DNA from: Oscillospiraceae bacterium
GTDB taxonomy: Bacteria; Bacillota; Clostridia; Oscillospirales; Ruminococcaceae
Direction of reading: 5' to 3'
DNA length: 17,007 nucleotides
NCBI GenBank assembly: GCA_029062865.1
Contig: JAIDPG010000025.1
Location: forward strand, 1-17,007
Within the stretch, counting starts at the first letter, position 1. Each line of letters opens with the position of its first letter. Below the pieces are notes generated by a model. That model made no database searches and had not been told where the DNA came from. It saw nothing but the letters and a program-made list of their open reading frames with translations. Positions 6,653-12,707 of this stretch are shown one piece after another. A program made the translations under genes and the position numbers.

Positions 6653-8818
6653 ATGAAAAAGAAATCAAGACCCGTATTCAACGGCGCGGAGAACCTCGCC
6701 GCGATCGTTTACCTCTGCGCGATAAGCACGGTGACGATGTTTATCATCTGTGAGGATTATCTGTTGCCGACAACGCTTGTAATGACGGCGCTTTGCGCCG
6801 GCGTTTATATGCTGTTCTACGCCGTGAGAAACAGGCGGCTTATCTCGTTTGTGACGTTCGTGACGCTGTTTTCTGCGATGCTGCTTGGGGTGTCAAGCGT
6901 TTCGGCGGTTAAAGGGCGCTTTGCGCTTATGGAGTTCATCTACGGAGAAATCGGCGATTTCGACCTGATGCTTGCGGGTGCGACGATCGCGATGTTCGCG
7001 TTTATTATCACCTACCCGGTGTTCTATTTCACAGTGCGGCTTCCGAGACCGTGCTTTCTGCTGCTTCCGGCGCTCGCTCCGCTTATTCTCGGCGCGAGAA
7101 CCGTCGGCGCGCTTCCCGCGTGGCTTATGGCGTTTATGGCGGCGAGCTATTTCGTCGCGGTTATGGGCGTTTCGCGTGTGGAATACCCGCTTGACAACCG
7201 TTATGTTGACGACCCGAAGGCAAAGAAGGAGCGCCTTGCCACGATCGGGATTTTTGGCGTCGCTGCCGCCATATTGATTTTGGTGATCCCGCGCAGCGAC
7301 AGGACGCCGTATGCGAAATATCTCGACGTGACGAGATTTACGGCGCAGCAGTTTTACGGCACCCGCGCGATGAGCGGCTTTTCGCAGAGCTCCACGCCGA
7401 ACGTCGGCGACAATCAGCCGTCGGAGGATATTCTGTTTTACGTCTCGACCGACACCCCGCGCAACATCATCTCACAGTCGTTTGACAGATACAAGGGCAA
7501 GGACGGCTGGCGGCACATCGACGACCTTTCGTATGGGCATCGCGATTGGAGCGGGCAGCAGCGGGTGCTGAACTACGCGCAGCTTTCCGAGCGGCTGAGA
7601 ATTGCGGCGGAGGACGGAAAGCTTTCGGATTACGCCGGCGAACTGTTAAAAATCCCCGCGGCGAGCGGCGGGCTTGACGGCAATGATATGACTATCCAAG
7701 TAACCGACGGCTCTAACACCAACGTTGTAATGCACCCGTCCGGTACGTTCTACGCGATGATCGGCGGGCGAAATCTGCCGATTTACCGCAACACAAAGGA
7801 CGAGATCTTCACCGAGGAGGCGTTCGGGCGGAACGCGACGTATTGGGTGCGCTTTTACGGTACAGACCCGCCCGCGGAGTTTTCGCGCTATCTTTCGGGT
7901 TTAGATCAGCTGGAATACTACGCGCTGCTTGACGAGGCGGTGGAAGAAGAGATAATCCTGGAAGATGAGGCGAGGGCGTTTAAGGACGACTACCGCGAGG
8001 CATTCACATATTACGCGCGGACGCTCGACGACGCGATAACTCCCCGCATAAAGGGTCTCGCGATGAGCATTACGGCGGGGCTTGACAATGACTACGACAA
8101 GGCGAAGGCTATAGAGCAATGGTTCGGCGAGGAAAACTTCGCGTACGATTTGAATTTTGTGCCCGCAGAGCTCAACGCCGAGTATTTCCTGTTCACAAGC
8201 AAGCGCGGCATCTGCACGGACTTCGCGACGGCTTCGGCGCTGCTGCTTCGGGCGGCGGGAGTTCCGGCGCGCTATACCGAGGGATTTCTCATAAAAACGG
8301 ACGTTGCCTCCATTGACCTCTATGGGCGTTATGAGATAAGGGCGGATCAGGCGCACGCGTTCGCGACGGCGTACATTCCGGGCGCCGGCTGGCTGGAGGT
8401 CGACGGTACGAAATACGCCGTGAACGTCAGCGAGCAAAAGGAAACGCAGAAGCTTGTGTTCTACGCGTTCGCGGCGGCGGGCGTCGCGGCGGTTCTGTGC
8501 GTTATTTTCAGAAAGCGCCTCGGCGAAGCAATCTTTGTAATTCGCTACAAGCTCGGGAGAGGCAAAAAGCGCATAAGGGCGCTGTATCTGAGAACGCGGA
8601 AAATCGCGTGCGGAATTACCGGCAAGAACCCGAAGTCGACGACCTCTGGCGAGGTTCAGGACGTGATCGCGAGACTGCTCTCGCTCGGCGGCGAGGCGGC
8701 GGAAATAACCACCGCCGCGGACTCTCTGATTTACGGAGCAAGCGCGGAAAACATTGACGCAAAGCGGCTCTACAATAACTACAAGCTGATCCGCAAAAGA
8801 AGCAGACAGCGTAAGTAA
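6653..8818 (+). CDS. membrane-anchored transglutaminase-like protein (TgpA family type)
   Basis: 721 residues. About seven transmembrane segments fill residues 12-230, followed by a long outward-facing region. A transglutaminase-core fold (about 470-590) includes GICTDFATASALLLRAAGVPAR with Cys521, QAHAFATAY with His568 and GWLEVDGT with Asp584, which together form a complete Cys-His-Asp triad. Another membrane segment (about 605-625) and a basic cytoplasmic tail follow. This layout fits TgpA/DUF3488-type proteins. They are thought to act on proteins or peptides at the outer face of the membrane, as protease or crosslinker; the substrate is unknown. It starts 2 bp after the methyltransferase stop, without a clear ribosome binding site, so translation is probably coupled. 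A DUF58 gene follows, which is the usual partner. Confidence 0.88.
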   Translation: MKKKSRPVFNGAENLAAIVYLCAISTVTMFIICEDYLLPTTLVMTALCAGVYMLFYAVRNRRLISFVTFVTLFSAMLLGVSSVSAVKGRFALMEFIYGEIGDFDLMLAGATIAMFAFIITYPVFYFTVRLPRPCFLLLPALAPLILGARTVGALPAWLMAFMAASYFVAVMGVSRVEYPLDNRYVDDPKAKKERLATIGIFGVAAAILILVIPRSDRTPYAKYLDVTRFTAQQFYGTRAMSGFSQSSTPNVGDNQPSEDILFYVSTDTPRNIISQSFDRYKGKDGWRHIDDLSYGHRDWSGQQRVLNYAQLSERLRIAAEDGKLSDYAGELLKIPAASGGLDGNDMTIQVTDGSNTNVVMHPSGTFYAMIGGRNLPIYRNTKDEIFTEEAFGRNATYWVRFYGTDPPAEFSRYLSGLDQLEYYALLDEAVEEEIILEDEARAFKDDYREAFTYYARTLDDAITPRIKGLAMSITAGLDNDYDKAKAIEQWFGEENFAYDLNFVPAELNAEYFLFTSKRGICTDFATASALLLRAAGVPARYTEGFLIKTDVASIDLYGRYEIRADQAHAFATAYIPGAGWLEVDGTKYAVNVSEQKETQKLVFYAFAAAGVAAVLCVIFRKRLGEAIFVIRYKLGRGKKRIRALYLRTRKIACGITGKNPKSTTSGEVQDVIARLLSLGGEAAEITTAADSLIYGASAENIDAKRLYNNYKLIRKRSRQRK

Positions 8819-8862
8819 CCGCAGGCTATTCTTATTTCTTACCTCTAAAGGGGGTCTGACAA

Positions 8863-9825
8863 ATGCATATCGGCGGCACTTTGACCGCAATTACGATCTC
8901 GGTCGTATTTATGCTGTATCTGAACGGCGACATCGGCTGGGCGCTGATTTATATCATCGGCGGCACGGCGGTGTTGTCTCTTGTGATCTTCTTTATCTCG
9001 CTGAGCCATTTCAAGGTAAAGCTCGGCGAGCTTTCTGGCGTGACGGAGTTCGGGCGGAACATCGAGCTGGAATTCACGCTGCAAAAAACGGGCTTCTGCC
9101 TGCTGCCGTTTATCGAGCTTTGTGTGGACGTCGGTGCGGGGGATTATCCGCTGCGAATACGCACGGCGCTGCTCTGGGGCAAGGAGAAGCGCGTGAAGGC
9201 GAGCTTTGTCGCGGCGCATTGCGGCTTAAACCGCGTGACGCTTTCGCAGGCGGTGGTCAATGATTTCCTGGGGCTCGCCCGAAAGCGCGTGAAGCTCGAG
9301 CAGAGCACGCAAAAGGCGGTGCTCCCGCGCGTTGTTGAATACGACGGTCCCGAAATTCTCCCGAACACGCTGCCGTCCGAGGAGGAAGAGATCGAGGAGG
9401 GCGTGACGGTGCGGACGGGCGGAATGCCGGGCTACGAGCACCGTGATTACACGCCGGGCGACTCCCCGCGCCGCGTGAACTACAAGCTCTCCGCGAAAAA
9501 GGGCAAGCTTATGGTGCGGCTTGACGAGAGCCAGGGCTCGAAAACCACGAATATTTACCTCGCCGAGAACGCGCTGCCCGCGTGCGCCGACAAGGCGTTT
9601 GCGCTTGCAGGCAGGCTTGTTGTGCGCGGCGGGACGGTTCGGATAACTCACAGAGGCGACGAGCGCACCGCCGCGACTCCCGAAACGCTTGACAGAATGC
9701 GCGAGTGGCTGGCGTTCCGAGAGTTCGCCGAAACCCCCGACGCAATTCCCGAAGACATAGCCCCGCCCGAGACGACTGTTATCTTTTCGGGCGGAGGAAT
9801 TATCACGCAATTAGAGGTTGGCTGA
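8863..9825 (+). CDS. DUF58 domain protein
   Basis: 320 residues. Two hydrophobic segments near the N-terminus (about 5-20 and 25-47) anchor the protein, followed by a mainly beta region. The DUF58 signature, YEHRDYTPGDSPRRVNYKLS, spans about residues 191-210, with PGD at 198-200, and is followed by KGKLMVR. DUF58 proteins carry a vWA-like fold and normally work with a MoxR AAA+ ATPase and a membrane transglutaminase. Here the transglutaminase is 44 bp upstream, but no MoxR gene is present. The protein is shorter than many DUF58 proteins (often about 400 residues). AAAGGGG (8848-8854) sits 8 bp before the ATG. It is the last gene of the purD operon. Confidence 0.87.
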   Translation: MHIGGTLTAITISVVFMLYLNGDIGWALIYIIGGTAVLSLVIFFISLSHFKVKLGELSGVTEFGRNIELEFTLQKTGFCLLPFIELCVDVGAGDYPLRIRTALLWGKEKRVKASFVAAHCGLNRVTLSQAVVNDFLGLARKRVKLEQSTQKAVLPRVVEYDGPEILPNTLPSEEEEIEEGVTVRTGGMPGYEHRDYTPGDSPRRVNYKLSAKKGKLMVRLDESQGSKTTNIYLAENALPACADKAFALAGRLVVRGGTVRITHRGDERTAATPETLDRMREWLAFREFAETPDAIPEDIAPPETTVIFSGGGIITQLEVG

Positions 9826-10158
9826 GATACAGCGTCAAGGCGGCGTATCAAAAGCGTGTCACGACCCGCACCAACATCACAAGACCGCATTACAGCGCGT
9901 TATCTCCCGCATTAACTTTGCGGCGGCGCGTAAATTTCAAAAAGTGTCAGCCGAAGCGAAGCGTAGGCTGACGGAATTTCGAAATTTAATTTGAAATCAA
10001 TCCGCGTTAGTGTTTTGTGGAGCCGTCAAAGGCGCGTCCCACTCCGCGACAGCATTTGGGGGAGCCGTCAAGTCAAGTTTGCTTTTGTGCAAATTCTACA
10101 AAAATTCACGGTTGAATATCAAATTTTCTACAAATCAAAACTCATTGTGCAAAACTCC
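9826..10158. repeat. non-coding gap with inverted and direct repeats
   Basis: I see no gene in this stretch. It contains GTCAGCC (9946-9952) and GGCTGAC (9966-9972), a perfect 7-bp inverted repeat with a 13-nt loop. An outer AAATTTC (9932-9938) / GAAATTT (9981-9987) could extend it imperfectly. An 11-bp direct repeat, GGAGCCGTCAA, lies at 10019-10029 and 10061-10071, a 42-bp period. TTGTGCAAA lies at 10085-10093 and again at 10145-10153. The 7-bp stem may stop transcription after the DUF58 gene, but no good T-run follows it on the + strand. Confidence 0.5.
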
Positions 10159-10187
10159 TTGAAAAAAATCCAAAAGTAATATATAAT
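10159..10187 (+). promoter_or_regulatory. pgi promoter
   Basis: TTGAAA (10159-10164) and a perfect TATAAT (10182-10187) are 17 bp apart. The leader to the pgi ATG is about 60 nt and contains ACGTTGGCATA (10220-10230), a string also found in the rpmF leader. AAAGGAG (10235-10241) is a strong ribosome binding site. Confidence 0.8.
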
Positions 10188-10250
10188 AATATTAGAGCAT
10201 TATGTCCAAATTTTTTCAGACGTTGGCATAATCGAAAGGAGCTTTGTGTT

Positions 10251-11591
10251 ATGAGCATCAAACTGGACGATAAACATTTAAAGGACTTTGTCCGCCCCCA
10301 CGAGTTGGCGCAGTTCGCACCCGCGGTCAAAACCGCGTTCGATACGCTGATGAACAAAACGGGCGCGGGCAATGCTTTTTTGGGGTGGATAGACCTGCCC
10401 GTGAGTTACGATAAAGAGGAGTTCGCGCGGATAAAAAAGGCCGCGGAGAAGATCAAGAGCGACAGCAAGGTGCTGATCGTTATCGGCATCGGCGGCTCGT
10501 ACCTCGGCGCGAGAGCAGTTATCGAGGCGCTGAAGTCCTCGCTGTACAACTCGCTCGCAAAGGACACGCCCGAGATATACTTCTGCGGCAACAGCATTTC
10601 GCCGACTTATCTTAATCAGGTTATCGAGCTTGTGAAGGACAGGGACTTCTCGGTGAACATCATCTCGAAGTCCGGTACGACGACCGAGCCCGCGTTGGCG
10701 TTCAGAGTGTTCAGAGACCTGCTTGTTGAGCGCTATGGTGAGGATGGCGCGAAGAGCCGCATCTACGCGACGACCGACAGAGCAAAGGGCACTCTTAAGG
10801 AGCTTTCCGATAAAATGGGCTACGAGAGCTTTGTAGTCCCGGACGACGTCGGCGGGCGGTTCTCGGTTCTGACCGCGGTGGGACTGCTTCCCATAGCGTG
10901 TGCGGGATGCGATATCGACGCGCTGATGAAGGGCGCCGCGGACGCCCGCGAGGAGTACAAGACGTTCGATATCGAGAAGAATACTGCCTGCAAATACGCG
11001 GCGCTGCGCAATATTCTGTACCGCAAGGGCAAGAGCGTGGAGATGCTCGTAAGCTACGAAAACAACTTCGCTATGATGATCGAATGGTTCAAGCAGCTCT
11101 ACGGCGAAAGCGAGGGCAAGGACTGCAAGGGTCTGTTCCCGTCGGGCGCAACATTCTCAACAGATCTGCACTCACTCGGGCAGTACATCCAGGACGGTTC
11201 GCGCATTATGTTCGAGACGGTCGTGCAGTTCGACAAGCCGCAGCAGGACTTCTTCATCAAGGATGACCCGACAAACGCGGACGGGCTGAACTTCTTGTCG
11301 AACCAGAATATGAGCGTCGTAAACCGCAAGGCGTTTGAGGGCACGGTTCTCGCGCACACCGAGGGCGGCGTTCCGAATTTGGTGCTTGAGGTGCCGGAGC
11401 TCAACGAGCACGAGCTTGGCGGGATGATCTACTTCTTCGAGCTCGCGTGTGGTGTAAGCGGCTATCTGCTCGGCGTAAATCCGTTCGACCAGCCCGGCGT
11501 TGAGAGCTACAAAAAGAATATGTTCGCGCTGCTCGGAAAGCCCGGATTTGAGGACAGAAAAGCGGATTTGGAGAAGAGATTGGGGCGGTAA
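10251..11591 (+). CDS. pgi: glucose-6-phosphate isomerase
   Basis: A full-length 446-residue enzyme of the short Firmicutes type, near the 450 residues of the B. subtilis enzyme. It interconverts glucose-6-phosphate and fructose-6-phosphate in glycolysis and gluconeogenesis. Visible motifs are GIGGSYLGAR (79-88), SKSGTTTEP (139-147, phosphate binding), GGRFSVLTAVG (from 201), YGESEGK with the likely catalytic Glu286, and VESYKKNMFALLG near the end with the likely catalytic Lys421. It has its own promoter and a well-spaced AAAGGAG site. No clear intrinsic terminator follows the stop, so some transcription may continue into the repeat region and the P-loop gene downstream. Confidence 0.96.
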   Translation: MSIKLDDKHLKDFVRPHELAQFAPAVKTAFDTLMNKTGAGNAFLGWIDLPVSYDKEEFARIKKAAEKIKSDSKVLIVIGIGGSYLGARAVIEALKSSLYNSLAKDTPEIYFCGNSISPTYLNQVIELVKDRDFSVNIISKSGTTTEPALAFRVFRDLLVERYGEDGAKSRIYATTDRAKGTLKELSDKMGYESFVVPDDVGGRFSVLTAVGLLPIACAGCDIDALMKGAADAREEYKTFDIEKNTACKYAALRNILYRKGKSVEMLVSYENNFAMMIEWFKQLYGESEGKDCKGLFPSGATFSTDLHSLGQYIQDGSRIMFETVVQFDKPQQDFFIKDDPTNADGLNFLSNQNMSVVNRKAFEGTVLAHTEGGVPNLVLEVPELNEHELGGMIYFFELACGVSGYLLGVNPFDQPGVESYKKNMFALLGKPGFEDRKADLEKRLGR

Positions 11592-11633
11592 TCAATCTGG
11601 CTACAGACGTCAAAAAAACAGTAAACATAAAGT

Positions 11634-11815
11634 CGACACGTTAAAGGCGCGTTATTAAGTACCCCTAACGGGGTGCCGTGTCGCGAAAAAAGCGCCTGTA
11701 AAGGCGGAGGGAGCAAAGCGACCGGAACCTTTACAGGCGGCTAGGCGAACGAAGCGAAGCGGAGTGAGCCGGTTTTTCGCGACTTTGAAATGACCGTTTT
11801 TCGCGACTTTAAAAT
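11634..11815. repeat. nested inverted repeats upstream of the P-loop gene
   Basis: Four inverted repeats are packed together here. CGACACG (11634-11640) pairs with CGTGTCG (11677-11683). ACCCC (11661-11665) pairs with GGGGT (11670-11674). CGCCTGTAAAGG (11693-11704) pairs perfectly with CCTTTACAGGCG (11728-11739). GTCGCGAAAAA (11680-11690) pairs with TTTTTCGCGAC at 11773-11783, and with a second copy of that sequence at 11797-11807. The two right copies belong to a 19-bp direct repeat (one mismatch) with a 24-bp period. The arms overlap, so alternative folds are possible. It may be a mobile non-coding repeat or a structured leader RNA; no promoter is obvious within it. Confidence 0.6.
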
Positions 11816-11830
11816 AAGGAGGTAACACCT

Positions 11831-12235
11831 ATGGTTAAGATTATTACAGGAAACAAGGGCTCGGGAAAGACCAAGATCCTCATCGAGGCTATTCATGAGG
11901 CGGAGAAGAAGTCGAACGGCAACGTTGTCGCAATTCAGAAGGGCTCGTCGCTGAACACGGATATTACGTATAAGGTTCGCCTTGTAAATATCGAGGATTA
12001 CGCTATCGACGGCGTGGACGCGTTCTACGGCTTTATCGCGGGCATTCTCTCCAGCGACCACGACTGCACGGATATCTTTGTGGACGCGACGCTGAAAATC
12101 ACGGGCAGAGATTATACGGAGCTCGGCAATATGTTTGACAAGCTCGCGAAGATCACACCGAACACGACGGTAACGCTCACCGTTTCCGCGGACAACGACC
12201 AGCTGCCGGAGAACGTCAAGAAGTATATCGCGTAA
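11831..12235 (+). CDS. small P-loop NTPase-like protein of unknown function
   Basis: 134 residues. The N-terminus carries a Walker A motif, GNKGSGKT (7-14), right after a beta strand (VKIIT). A Walker B-like hydrophobic strand ending in Asp, DIFVDA (81-86), follows. The C-terminal part predicts a helix and a final strand (TTVTLTVSAD). The protein is much smaller than a PilT or AAA+ ATPase and shows no arginine finger or sensor region. Similar short proteins in clostridia tend to be labelled 'twitching motility protein PilT', but nothing here supports pilus work. Nucleotide binding is likely and the role is unknown. AAGGAGGT (11816-11823) precedes the ATG, and AGGT-aac-ACCT (11820-11830) could fold over that site. 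Confidence 0.75.
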   Translation: MVKIITGNKGSGKTKILIEAIHEAEKKSNGNVVAIQKGSSLNTDITYKVRLVNIEDYAIDGVDAFYGFIAGILSSDHDCTDIFVDATLKITGRDYTELGNMFDKLAKITPNTTVTLTVSADNDQLPENVKKYIA

Positions 12236-12289
12236 GCTGAAGGTTTTTCTTCGCGCCTTTTCCCGCTCTTGGTGGGGAGAGGCACAAGA

Positions 12290-12299
12290 TATAGCTATA
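12290..12299. promoter_or_regulatory. upstream palindrome near the rpmF promoter
   Basis: TATAGCTATA is a perfect 10-bp palindrome 46 bp upstream of the -35. It shares the core ATAGCTAT with the palindrome at 12397-12410 in the rpmF leader. The two centres are 109 bp apart, on either side of the promoter. This could be a two-site operator; no regulator is known. Confidence 0.35.
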
Positions 12300-12344
12300 C
12301 CGCAAAGGGAATCCCCAACAAAAAATATTTTCTTGAAAAACCCC

Positions 12345-12373
12345 TTGACAAAGTTGTCAGAACGTGGTATAAT
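12345..12373 (+). promoter_or_regulatory. rpmF promoter, consensus with extended -10
   Basis: A perfect TTGACA (12345-12350), a 17-bp spacer and a perfect TATAAT (12368-12373), with TG one base upstream of the -10 (12365-12366). This is a full consensus sigma-A promoter, as expected for a ribosomal protein gene. Confidence 0.92.
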
Positions 12374-12396
12374 GTTAAATGTTCGATAATAACGTT

Positions 12397-12410
12397 GGCA
12401 TAGCTATGCC
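12397..12410. promoter_or_regulatory. 14-bp palindrome in the rpmF leader
   Basis: GGCATAGCTATGCC is a perfect palindrome starting 24 bp after the -10, so it lies in the transcribed leader. AACG (12391-12394) and CGTT (12412-12415) extend the symmetry. It could be a protein operator or form a short RNA hairpin with an AGCT loop. The start of this block, ACGTTGGCATA, also occurs in the pgi leader. Confidence 0.5.
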
Positions 12411-12446
12411 TCGTTTTGACTTAATGCTGGTTGAGGAGGGATAACA

Positions 12447-12632
12447 ATGGCAGTTCCTAAGAGGAAAGTATCGCGCGCAAGACGCGATAAGAGACGCTCG
12501 GCGGTTTGGAAGATCTCCGCGCCCAACTTCTCGCGCTGCAGAAATTGCGGCGAGTTGAAGCTGGCTCACAGAGTTTGCGGCAATTGCGGTTATTATAACG
12601 GTAAGGTCGTTGTCGCTAAGGAAGCGGACTAA
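12447..12632 (+). CDS. rpmF: 50S ribosomal protein L32
   Basis: A 61-residue protein that is clearly L32, a component of the large ribosomal subunit near the peptidyl-transferase region. It starts MAVPKRKVSRARRDKRRS, the conserved basic tail. It carries a zinc ribbon with two CxxC pairs, Cys31/Cys34 and Cys44/Cys47, so it is the zinc-dependent form. GAGGAGGG (12433-12440) precedes the ATG. In many bacteria rpmF follows yceD (DUF177) and precedes plsX. Here it stands alone between its own promoter and terminator, so it appears monocistronic. Confidence 0.97.
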   Translation: MAVPKRKVSRARRDKRRSAVWKISAPNFSRCRNCGELKLAHRVCGNCGYYNGKVVVAKEAD

Positions 12633-12650
12633 TCAAGATTCAGAAAAAGT

Positions 12651-12681
12651 TGGCTCGGTGTTTTGCCGAGCCATTTTTCTT
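12651..12681 (+). terminator. intrinsic terminator after rpmF
   Basis: TGGCTCGG (12651-12658) pairs perfectly with CCGAGCCA (12666-12673) around a 7-nt loop, followed directly by TTTTTCTT. It lies 18 bp after the rpmF stop. No strong promoter is evident in the 26 bp between it and dnaE, so dnaE may rely on read-through or on a weak promoter. Confidence 0.88.
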
Positions 12682-12707
12682 AAACAAAAAGAAAGGAGCG
12701 CGCCGTT

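Noticed and set aside
7901..8890. 329-residue open frame antisense to the transglutaminase
   Set aside because: Arg-rich shadow frame over the catalytic Cys-His-Asp region of a well supported gene.
9826..10250. A degraded gene between the DUF58 gene and pgi
   Set aside because: I found no recognisable protein fragment in the frames given; it looks like repeats plus a promoter region.
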